From the NCBI GenBank assembly GCA_947168445.1, contig CAMVLW010000011.1:1-40929 (forward strand): 40,929 bases of DNA. The letters run 5' to 3'. Numbering within the stretch: the first letter of the stretch is position 1; the number at the start of each line of letters is the position of its first letter. The stretch is from an uncultured Clostridia bacterium. GTDB lineage: Bacteria; Bacillota; Clostridia; Oscillospirales; Acutalibacteraceae. Position numbers and translations under genes: made by a program. Under the pieces are notes generated by a model. It did no database searches and was not told the DNA's origin. It saw only the letters and a list, made by a program, of their open reading frames with translations. This document shows, piece after piece, positions 9,211 to 16,007 of this stretch.

Positions 9211-11604
9211 TCAGCCCAAAACCTTTTTGGCGGTGTCAACGCTTTCCTTGGCGTCGCGGCAGTAGTAATCCGCGCCGATTTTCATGGCGTAGTCCTCTGT
9301 CAGCACCGCGCCGCCGACAAATACCACACATTTGCTGCTGCCGTCGGGATTTTGCAGCGCGGGAGTGGCACGGACAAGCCGAATCGTGTCCTCCATGCTC
9401 TTTAACGTGGTTGTCATCAGCGCGGATAGTCCAATCATGGTGATATTTTGTTCAACCGCGGTGTCAACCACCAGCTGCGGGTCAACGTCCCTGCCCAAAT
9501 CAACGACGGTGTAGCCGTAGTTGTCGAGCAGCACCTTGACAATGTTTTTGCCGATGTCGTGAATGTCGCCCTTGACGGTGGCAAGGATAATTTTGCCCTT
9601 GCTCACGCTCTCGCCGCCCGCTTTGGCAAGGTGCTTTTTAATCACCTCAAAGCACTCCTGCGCGGTGTTGGCGCTCTGAATCAGCTGCGGCAGAAAGATT
9701 TTGCCCTTTTCAAAGTCCTCGCCCACCCTGTCGAGCGCGGGAATCAGGAGCGTGTTGACGATTTCCATCGGGTCTGTGCTTTCAAGCAGCCGCTCCGTCA
9801 CCGAAGCGCCTTCGGTTTTAAGTCCGCTGTAAACCGCCGCGTCAAGGCTGAGATTCTCCTGTGCCTGCGCCGGCGGCTTGGCGGCGGGCGCGTCGTTGTA
9901 GCTGGCGATAAAATCAGCCGAATTTTTGTCAATGCCCGAAAGCACCCGGTAAGCGCGCACAGCGCCTGTCATAGCGGGAATGTTGGGATTGATAATCGGC
10001 AAATCGAGCCCTTCCTCCAGCGCCATTGTGAGGAACGTGCTGTTGACCAGCTCGCGGTTCGGCAAGCCGAAGGAAATGTTGGACACACCCAGACAGGTTT
10101 TGCAGCCGAGCTCGGTTTTGACGCGGTGCAGCGCTTTGAGCGTTTCGCGGCAGGCGTCCTGCTCGGCGGAAACGGTCAGGGTCAGACAGTCGATATACAC
10201 GTCGCGCCTGTCAATGCCCAGCGCTTCGGCTCGCTCGACAATGCGCTTGGCAATGGCAAAACGCCCCTCGGCGGTTTTGGGAATACCGCCCTCGTCCAGC
10301 GTTAAGCCAACCACGGAAGCGCCGTATTTTTTTACCAGCGGCAGCACGCTCGCAAGGCTTTTTTCCTCGCCGTTGACCGAGTTGACAATCGGCTTGCCGT
10401 TGTAGCAGCGCAGACCCGCCTCGAGCACGTCGGGCTTGGTGGAGTCAATTTGCAGCGGCGCGTCGCACACGCTTTGAATCGCCTTGAGCACGCGCACCAT
10501 CATTTTTTTCTCGTCAATTTCGGGGTGTCCGACGTTGACGTCCAGAATCTCCGCACCGCCGCTCACCTGAGAGAGCGCCTGCGTGAGAATGTAGTCGATA
10601 TTATTGTCCACCAGCGCCTGCTTGAACAGCTTTTTGCCGGTGGGATTAATCCGCTCGCCGATAATGCGCGGACCGTTGATTTCCACAGCGGTGCTGGCGC
10701 TGCAAACGGTGGAATCCACGCTCTTTTTGCAGGGCAGAAAGCGCTCGTTCTCCAAAACGCGGCGCAGCTCCGCGATATATTCGGGCGTGGTGCCGCAGCA
10801 GCCGCCCGCGAATTTTACGCCGTAGGGCAGCAGCGCCTTGACGCACTGCGCAAAACTGTCGGGAAGAATATCGTATTCATTGCTGTTGGGGTCGGGCAAG
10901 CCGGCGTTCGCCTTGACAACCAAGGGCAAATCGGTGTAGCGGGTCATTTCCGCAATGACCGGCTCCAGCTCGTCGGGGCCGAGCGAGCAGTTGACGCCGA
11001 CAGCGTCCACGCCCAAGCCGGTGAGGGTGACAGCCGCCGCCGCGGGCGAAACGCCCGTGAAGGTTCTGCCGCCGCGCTCAAAGGTCATGGTGGCGAGAAT
11101 GGGCTTGTCGCTGTTCTCCTTTGCCGCGAGCACCGCCGCCTTTAATTCATAGAGGTCGGTCATGGTTTCGAGCACAATCAAATCCGCGTCCGCTCCCGCG
11201 AGGATTTGCTGCTTAAAATAGTCATAGGCTTCCTCAAAGCGCATGGCGCCCGCGGGCTCAATCAGCATACCGACAGGACCGATATCCAGCGCGACAAGCG
11301 CGTCGGTGCCCTCGCAGGCTTTTTTTGCATTGGCAACGCCCGCGCCGATGACGCGCTCCACCGAGCAGCCGCTGCCTTCCAGCTTATAGGCGTTCGCGCC
11401 GAAGGTGTTGGTATAGACAATGTCGGCGCCCGCTTCGATATAGGCTTTATGAAAGGACAGAATCAACTCCGGGCGGGTGAGATTCAGCGTTTCGGGGCTA
11501 TGGCGGTAGCCCGCGCCGCTTTTTTGAATCATGGTGCCCATAGCGCCGTCCAACAGGATTATTTCCTTTGTTTGTAACAGGGTGTTAAAATCCACAGTGT
11601 TCAC
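9211..11604 (-). CDS. metH: Cobalamin-dependent methionine synthase lacking the reactivation domain
   Basis: MetH transfers the methyl group of 5-methyltetrahydrofolate through cobalamin to homocysteine. I choose the GTG at 11604: AGAAGG lies four bases upstream and the first catalytic-domain residues follow, giving 797 residues. An ATG at 11694 in the same frame would overlap the preceding gene by 110 bases. Domains in order are the homocysteine/zinc domain (about 10-290, zinc ligands in GVNCSLG at Cys206 and GGCCGTT at Cys269-Cys270), the pterin-binding barrel (about 312-565, GERINPTGKK), the cobalamin cap (about 590-665), and the B12-binding domain with KGDIHDIGKN (His682 as lower axial ligand). 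The protein ends after that domain. The missing AdoMet-binding reactivation domain is encoded by the gene immediately upstream. Confidence 0.94.
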   Translation of the reverse strand: MNTVDFNTLLQTKEIILLDGAMGTMIQKSGAGYRHSPETLNLTRPELILSFHKAYIEAGADIVYTNTFGANAYKLEGSGCSVERVIGAGVANAKKACEGTDALVALDIGPVGMLIEPAGAMRFEEAYDYFKQQILAGADADLIVLETMTDLYELKAAVLAAKENSDKPILATMTFERGGRTFTGVSPAAAAVTLTGLGVDAVGVNCSLGPDELEPVIAEMTRYTDLPLVVKANAGLPDPNSNEYDILPDSFAQCVKALLPYGVKFAGGCCGTTPEYIAELRRVLENERFLPCKKSVDSTVCSASTAVEINGPRIIGERINPTGKKLFKQALVDNNIDYILTQALSQVSGGAEILDVNVGHPEIDEKKMMVRVLKAIQSVCDAPLQIDSTKPDVLEAGLRCYNGKPIVNSVNGEEKSLASVLPLVKKYGASVVGLTLDEGGIPKTAEGRFAIAKRIVERAEALGIDRRDVYIDCLTLTVSAEQDACRETLKALHRVKTELGCKTCLGVSNISFGLPNRELVNSTFLTMALEEGLDLPIINPNIPAMTGAVRAYRVLSGIDKNSADFIASYNDAPAAKPPAQAQENLSLDAAVYSGLKTEGASVTERLLESTDPMEIVNTLLIPALDRVGEDFEKGKIFLPQLIQSANTAQECFEVIKKHLAKAGGESVSKGKIILATVKGDIHDIGKNIVKVLLDNYGYTVVDLGRDVDPQLVVDTAVEQNITMIGLSALMTTTLKSMEDTIRLVRATPALQNPDGSSKCVVFVGGAVLTEDYAMKIGADYYCRDAKESVDTAKKVLG

Positions 11605-12229
11605 CGTTCCTTCTGTATTGACAGGTTTCGCGCAGATTGCACACCGCGCAGCCGCGTTTTTTTTGCGGGATTGGCAAATCGGAAATGCCCGCAATCGCCG
11701 TGACCGACTTGGCGGGAATCAGCAGACAGCTGTCGCTCACGCTCAGTCCGATTTTGCGCGGCGCGTCGAGCAGGGTGAGAAAGGTTTTTTGCAATTCAAC
11801 CGGGTAATCGCCGTAGCCGGGGCTGTAGCGGAAGGTCAGATAGCTGCCGGGAAGCTGCGCGGCGATGATTTCATCCGCCTGTTGACAGACCTGCTCAATC
11901 GCGACGCTCGCCATGCTGTCGAGCACCACCGCCTTTGCCATATCCCGAATCTGCGCAACGCGAATCAGCCTGTCCACCTCCGCGCCGAGGGTGGCGCAGA
12001 GCAGCACCGCACGGCTGCAGCCGTCAAGATGGCGCTTAATATCCCCGCCCGGCGTCAGTTCCCCGTTCGGCAAATCCATTATTTTATATAAGTATTTCGG
12101 ACGCGCCGCGCGAAACAGCTCCTGCTCGGCTTCGTCCATCATGCGCTCCATCACTTCATTGCGCCGCACCTTCGCGCCGCCGAGATACCGCAGCGCCTCG
12201 CGGCGGTTGAGCCTTTGCAGCGTTATCAT
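11585..12229 (-). CDS. Stand-alone methionine synthase reactivation-domain protein
   Basis: The 214-residue protein resembles the C-terminal AdoMet-binding activation domain of MetH, which remethylates oxidised cob(II)alamin. FRYSPGYGDYPVELQ (about 132-146) and IGLSVSDSCLLIPAKSVTAI (about 158-177) correspond to the conserved RxSxGYxxxPd and LTESxxMxPxxSVSG motifs of that domain. It overlaps metF by four bases and metH by about 20, so the three genes are translationally coupled. Split MetH systems of this kind are known in Clostridia and Thermotoga. The last 25 residues hold four cysteines, CAVCNLRETC then C eight residues later, a spacing that could bind a metal or Fe-S cluster. I do not recall this tail from the fused enzymes. 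Confidence 0.85.
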   Translation of the reverse strand: MITLQRLNRREALRYLGGAKVRRNEVMERMMDEAEQELFRAARPKYLYKIMDLPNGELTPGGDIKRHLDGCSRAVLLCATLGAEVDRLIRVAQIRDMAKAVVLDSMASVAIEQVCQQADEIIAAQLPGSYLTFRYSPGYGDYPVELQKTFLTLLDAPRKIGLSVSDSCLLIPAKSVTAIAGISDLPIPQKKRGCAVCNLRETCQYRRNGEHCGF

Positions 12230-13086
12230 AAGAGGTTTTCCACGGCGCGGGTGATTTTTTCCGCGACATAGGGGTTGTTCATGGTGTAGAGGTGAATACC
12301 GTCCACGCCGTTTGCGATTAAGTCCACAATCTGCTCCACGGCATAGGCAATGCCCGCGTCGCGCAGGGCTTCGGGCTTGCTCTCGTACTTCTGCATCATC
12401 TTGGCAAATTTGGGCGGCAGGCTTGCGCCGCAGAGCGACACCATGCGCTCAATCTGCTTTTTGTTGGTGACAGGCATAATGCCCGCCTCAATCGGCACGT
12501 GAATCCCCGCGATTTGGGTGCGCTCCAAAAAGCGGTAGAACAGCGCGTTGTCAAAGAACAACTGGCTGATAAGGTGCTGCGCGCCGGCGTCTACCTTCTT
12601 TTTGAGGTTGAGCACGTCCTCCACCTCGTTTGCCGCTTCCACATGCACCTCCGGGTAGCACGCGCCGCTGACGTCAAAGTCGCCCTTGGAGCGGATGTAG
12701 GCACACAGCTCGCTTGCAAACCGGAAATCCTTCTGCGGCTCCACGCCCTCGATATAATCGCCGCGCAGAGCGAGAATGTTTTCAATGCCGTGTGCCTTGA
12801 AGTCCTCAAGCGTTTCGTCAATCATCTTCTTCGTGTTGTTCACGCAGGTGAGGTGGGCGACGGATTCCACGCCGAAATCGTGCTTGATTTTGGCGGCGAT
12901 TTCGCAGGTGCGGCTGTGCGCGCCGGAACCGCCCGCACCGTAGGTGACACTGATAAAATCCGGCTTCAGGGCGCAGATTTCCTCCAGCTTGCCGTAAACC
13001 GACTCAATCGGCGAATTCTTTTTCGGCGGGAACACCTCAAAGGAAAACACGGTTTTCTCTTTTTCGAACAAATTTTGTATTTTCAT
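12226..13086 (-). CDS. metF: 5,10-methylenetetrahydrofolate reductase
   Basis: MetF reduces 5,10-methylene-THF to 5-methyl-THF, the methyl donor of the downstream MetH. The 286-residue protein is of normal length for this FAD-dependent TIM barrel. Recognisable segments are FSFEVFPPKK (about 15-24, catalytic Glu), FISVTYGAGGSG (about 40-51), ENILALRGD (about 102-110), GACYPEVH and SQLFFDNALFYRF. It is the first gene of the operon and has a good promoter 39 bp upstream. No SAM riboswitch or T-box is visible in the short leader. Confidence 0.95.
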   Translation of the reverse strand: MKIQNLFEKEKTVFSFEVFPPKKNSPIESVYGKLEEICALKPDFISVTYGAGGSGAHSRTCEIAAKIKHDFGVESVAHLTCVNNTKKMIDETLEDFKAHGIENILALRGDYIEGVEPQKDFRFASELCAYIRSKGDFDVSGACYPEVHVEAANEVEDVLNLKKKVDAGAQHLISQLFFDNALFYRFLERTQIAGIHVPIEAGIMPVTNKKQIERMVSLCGASLPPKFAKMMQKYESKPEALRDAGIAYAVEQIVDLIANGVDGIHLYTMNNPYVAEKITRAVENLL

Positions 13087-13124
13087 AGCATCATCTCATT
13101 ATCCAGTAAATTTCTATGCTTTAG

Positions 13125-13153
13125 ATTATAGCACTCCTGCCCGAAAATTACAA
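13125..13153 (-). promoter_or_regulatory. Promoter of metF-metH
   Basis: TTGTAA (13153-13148), 17 bp and a perfect TATAAT (13130-13125). The leader is only about 35 bases, leaving no space for a riboswitch. Confidence 0.7.
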
Positions 13154-13166
13154 CAACAAATTAAAG

Positions 13167-13196
13167 GCATATTCTCTCCCCTGCCGCTCATATATT
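13167..13196 (+). promoter_or_regulatory. Sigma-E-like (mother-cell) promoter of spoIIID
   Basis: GCATATT (13167-13173), a 15-bp spacer and CATATATT (13189-13196) match the Bacillus sigma-E consensus KMATATT / CATACANT at all seven and seven of eight positions. spoIIID belongs to the sigma-E regulon in Bacillus, so the match is biologically sensible. Transcription would start near 13203. Confidence 0.7.
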
Positions 13197-13202
13197 TTGA
13201 TA

Positions 13203-13216
13203 GCAGCGTGAGCTGC
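13203..13216. repeat. REP-like hairpin, copy 1
   Basis: GCAGCGTGAGCTGC can fold into a small hairpin. The following bases (ACCCA, then CGCCTTTG) match the repeat at 35478 over about 33 bp. It lies at the predicted 5' end of the spoIIID message. Confidence 0.5.
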
Positions 13217-13302
13217 ACCCATTCCCGCCTTTGAAAGCAACGCTTGTTCGGAAAGCTTTATCAACGGCGGGGTCAAACGGCGCAATTGCCTACGGAGGGA
13301 CT

Positions 13303-13578
13303 ATGATGATTGACACAGTTGAACAGCGCGCGCAGCTTTTGGGCGCTTACATAGCAGAGGAAGGCGCCACCGTGCGGCAGGCGGCGCAGCAATTCGGCAT
13401 CAGCAAAAGCACCGTTCACAAGGACGTGAGCACGCGGCTGCGCAGGCTGAATCCCGCGCTGTACCGTGAGGTGCGGGCGATTTTGGACGTAAACAAAAGC
13501 GAGCGGCACATTCGCGGCGGCATGGCGACAAAGAAAAAATATGAGCTGCTGACCCAAGCAAAGGAGCAGCACGGTTGA
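13303..13578 (+). CDS. spoIIID: Sporulation transcription factor SpoIIID
   Basis: SpoIIID is a small DNA-binding protein that redirects mother-cell transcription between sigma-E and sigma-K during endospore formation. The ATG at 13303 (or the adjacent one at 13306) follows GGAGGG and gives about 91 residues, the usual size; a longer in-frame ATG at 13231 has no ribosome binding site. The helix-turn-helix reads TVRQAAQQFGISKSTVHKD (about 23-41), followed by the SpoIIID-specific RLRRLNPALYREVRAIL, NKSERHIRGG and ATKKKYE, which track the Bacillus protein closely. The gene is alone, preceded by a sigma-E-like promoter. It is good evidence that the organism belongs to an endospore-forming lineage. 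Confidence 0.95.
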   Translation: MMIDTVEQRAQLLGAYIAEEGATVRQAAQQFGISKSTVHKDVSTRLRRLNPALYREVRAILDVNKSERHIRGGMATKKKYELLTQAKEQHG

Positions 13579-13603
13579 CTTGCGCCTGCCGATATTGTAT
13601 AAT
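13575..13603 (+). promoter_or_regulatory. Promoter of the lipoprotein gene
   Basis: TTGACT (13575-13580, overlapping the spoIIID stop), 17 bp and TATAAT (13598-13603). The next gene therefore does not depend on the spoIIID promoter. Confidence 0.75.
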
Positions 13604-13636
13604 AGGAACAAATTGTGAATAAAGGACGGAACAATC

Positions 13637-14065
13637 ATGAAAAAAATTCTCTCAGCCGCTTTGGTGCTGTTACTGGCACTGTCGCTGTGCGCCTGCGGCG
13701 GCGCGAAGAAAAAGGTTGCCAATACGCCCATTGAGGGCAATTGGGTTTGCAAGAATCTTTCCGATAACCTGAAAAATTTCAACGACGCCACGCTGGAAAT
13801 CTACGGCGAAGAATTCACCTATTCCCTGAACGGAAGCAAAACCAGCACCGTTTCCACCGGCAGGGTACAGACAACCGGAGCCGACAGCGCGGTGCTTTAT
13901 GTCGAAAACCAGCAGCAGCTGGATTCTTCGGGCAAGGTGCTTCAGGAGCAGAAGGTCGAAAGCTCCCAGTCGCAAAAGCAGGCGGTGTATATCTCGCTGA
14001 CCGGCGACGGTTTTCTGCTCATGACAAACGGCAAAAAGGAAATGCAGTTTGTTAAGGAATCGTAA
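13637..14065 (+). CDS. Small lipoprotein of unknown function
   Basis: The 142-residue protein has a type II signal peptide with lipobox LCAC (Cys at about 20), so it should be lipid-anchored on the outer face of the membrane. After it come IEGNWVCKNLSDNLKNF and then alternating hydrophobic/polar segments ending LLMTNGKKEMQFVKES. This pattern looks like a small beta-barrel lipid-type or copper-resistance-like fold, but I cannot name a family. It has its own promoter and a terminator behind it. Confidence 0.8.
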   Translation: MKKILSAALVLLLALSLCACGGAKKKVANTPIEGNWVCKNLSDNLKNFNDATLEIYGEEFTYSLNGSKTSTVSTGRVQTTGADSAVLYVENQQQLDSSGKVLQEQKVESSQSQKQAVYISLTGDGFLLMTNGKKEMQFVKES

Positions 14066-14078
14066 TCTATTTTCAAAC

Positions 14079-14108
14079 AAAGCCGGGCTGCGCTGACAGT
14101 CCGGCTTT
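14079..14108. terminator. Bidirectional terminator between lipoprotein and GNAT genes
   Basis: AAAGCCGG and CCGGCTTT form an eight-pair stem, with CTG/CAG extending it inside the loop. It separates two convergent genes; the U-runs are short on both sides. Confidence 0.7.
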
Positions 14109-14139
14109 CAATTTAGCGATAAACAACAGGTTTCTGCCG

Positions 14140-14607
14140 TTACAGAGAACCTCGCAAGGTTTTCAACAGCTTCAAATATCTGCCGTATTCGTCCTCGCCG
14201 ACAAACAAAACACTGTCAAAGCCTTCTTGGACATATAATCTCAGCGCAGCGTAATTGTCCAAATCGACGCCTACGGACATTTCCGCAAAGCCCGTTTTCG
14301 CCGCTTTCTCAACAGCAAAACGCAGCAGCTTTCTGCCGATACCCAAACGCCTGTATTCCTCCTTAACAATCAGCCGCGATACATAAATCCGTTTGCCTAA
14401 AATGGTGTAATCCGCGTCCTCCATCTCCTTCACCAGAGAAATCTCTCCGATAAACGCACCGTCAAGCACACAAACATAGATGGTTTGGTTATTCGATAAA
14501 AGCCGCTGATAAATCTGCTCTGTCAGCGCGCTTTGGCGCTTCATATCCCAGATATTGCCGCATTTTTCAAAATCCTTGATGTCAAGCTGTATAATCTCCG
14601 TTTTCAT
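14140..14607 (-). CDS. GNAT-family N-acetyltransferase
   Basis: This 155-residue protein has the GNAT fold. Its core is YVSRLIVKEEYRRLGIGRKLL (about 84-104, shown here only as VKEEYRRLGIGRKLL, containing the acetyl-CoA pyrophosphate loop RxxGIG), followed by MSVGVDLDNYAALRLYVQEGF and a C-terminal strand. The substrate cannot be told from sequence. It lies 64 bp after the activase/dehydratase operon, behind that operon's terminator, and has no clear promoter of its own. Confidence 0.85.
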   Translation of the reverse strand: MKTEIIQLDIKDFEKCGNIWDMKRQSALTEQIYQRLLSNNQTIYVCVLDGAFIGEISLVKEMEDADYTILGKRIYVSRLIVKEEYRRLGIGRKLLRFAVEKAAKTGFAEMSVGVDLDNYAALRLYVQEGFDSVLFVGEDEYGRYLKLLKTLRGSL

Positions 14608-14631
14608 TTTCCACTCCGCTGATTGATTAAA

Positions 14632-14666
14632 AAATCTCCTTCCGCATGGTGTGCAGAGGGAGATTT
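14632..14666. terminator. Terminator of the activase/dehydratase operon
   Basis: AAATCTCC (14632-14639) and GGAGATTT (14659-14666) form the stem; T-runs lie on both flanks. On the minus strand it ends the operon above the GNAT gene. Confidence 0.75.
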
Positions 14667-14671
14667 TATTT

Positions 14672-15985
14672 TTATTCTTCGGTTGTTTCCGCTTCTTTTG
14701 CCTGCTCCGCCGCGATTTTCTTTTGCAGTTCTTCCCTGCCGACAGCGAGCATCAGCTTGATGCGGTTTTCCTGGTTGACCTTCGGCGCGCCGGGGTCGTA
14801 GTCGATGGTGACGATATTGGCGTTGGGCATGACCTCCTTGATTTTGCGGATGGCGCCCTTGCCGTTGATGTGGTTGGGCAGACAGCCGAACGGCTGGGTG
14901 CAGACGATGTTCTCATAGCCGGTTTCGGCAAGCTCCAGCATTTCCGCTGTGAGCAGCCAGCCCTCGCCCATTTTGCTGCCGTAGCCGATTACGCCCTTGA
15001 CAAGCTCCTTGGTGTGGGCGTACTTGTGCGGCGGCACGAACCCGAAACGCTCGGCGCTTTCAATCATCAGCGTTTCAAGGCTGGTGACGTAATCGAGCAG
15101 GCGCTTGCAGAACTCATATTTCAGGCGGTTGCCGCCGAACATTTTATAGTCCTCAATGCGGTTGTCCACCTTGAAGGAGGCAAAGCCCATCAGACCGGGC
15201 AGGCAGACCTCGCAGTCCTGCTCGGCGAGGAATTCCTCCAGACCGTTGTTCGCCATTTTGGAATATTTGACGTAAATCTCGCCGACCACGCCGACCTTGA
15301 CCTTCGGCACGCGGTTGAGCTTGATTTTTGAAAAGTCCTTTGTCAGCTTGTGAAGGTTTTCGTCAACCTCCTCCAGCGTGTAGCCCTTGCCCTCAATCAG
15401 CATGTCGGCAATGCGGTCGCTCCAGCGGGCAACAAGCTCCATTGTTTCGCCCTTGTTAACCTCATAGGGCTTGGTCTGGTTGGAGAGCAGCATAAGCTGG
15501 TCGCCGTACACCAAGCCGCCGACAAAGCGGCGAATCAGGGGAAGGGTCAGCGAAAAGCCGCTGTTTTTCTCCATGCCGAAGGACAGGGAAATGACGGGAA
15601 CAAACTCAAAGCCCGCCTTTTTCAGCGCCTTGCGCAGCAGGTGAATGTAGTTGGACGCACGGCAGCCGCCGCCTGTCTGGGTCATCATCAGGGCGGTTTT
15701 GTGCACGTCGTATTTGCCGCTCTGCAAGGCGTTAATGAACTGTCCGATAACCAGCAGCGCCGGGTAGCAGGTGTCGTTGTGAACATATTTTAGCCCGGTC
15801 TGCGCAATTTCGGGACCGGTGGTTTCAAGCAGCTCGCAGTTATAGCCGAAGCTGCGGAACACGTTCACGAGAATACGGAAGTGAATCGGCGCCATGTTGG
15901 GCATTAAGATATTGTAGCCCTCGCGCTTCATCTGCTTGGTGAACATCAAGCGTCCGGTTTTTTTGTCATATTTTAACTCAGCCAT
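14672..15985 (-). CDS. 2-hydroxyacyl-CoA dehydratase-like subunit (activase partner)
   Basis: I choose the ATG at 15985, which follows AAAGGAAA and the upstream stop by 22 bases, giving 437 residues. The protein resembles the dehydratase half of the large CoA-dehydratase-activase proteins of Clostridia. NDTCYPALLVIGQF and TQTGGGCRASNY (about 70-110) carry cysteines of the kind that ligate the dehydratase Fe-S cluster. VKVGVVGEIYVKYS and GYGSKMGEGWLLTAEM follow, then FGCLPNHINGKGA. The C-terminus is a charged KKIAAEQAKEAE helix. Genuine 2-hydroxyglutaryl-CoA dehydratases use two such subunits plus an activase. Here only one is present, without acyl-CoA transferase or fermentation genes, so the substrate is unknown. 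Confidence 0.8.
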   Translation of the reverse strand: MAELKYDKKTGRLMFTKQMKREGYNILMPNMAPIHFRILVNVFRSFGYNCELLETTGPEIAQTGLKYVHNDTCYPALLVIGQFINALQSGKYDVHKTALMMTQTGGGCRASNYIHLLRKALKKAGFEFVPVISLSFGMEKNSGFSLTLPLIRRFVGGLVYGDQLMLLSNQTKPYEVNKGETMELVARWSDRIADMLIEGKGYTLEEVDENLHKLTKDFSKIKLNRVPKVKVGVVGEIYVKYSKMANNGLEEFLAEQDCEVCLPGLMGFASFKVDNRIEDYKMFGGNRLKYEFCKRLLDYVTSLETLMIESAERFGFVPPHKYAHTKELVKGVIGYGSKMGEGWLLTAEMLELAETGYENIVCTQPFGCLPNHINGKGAIRKIKEVMPNANIVTIDYDPGAPKVNQENRIKLMLAVGREELQKKIAAEQAKEAETTEE

Positions 15986-16007
15986 AATCTTTTTCCTTTT
16001 GCCGCCG

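Noticed and set aside
11605..11694. A longer metH start at 11694
   Set aside because: It would overlap the reactivation gene by 110 bases and add 30 Cys/Arg-rich residues not expected in MetH. The GTG at 11604 has a ribosome binding site.
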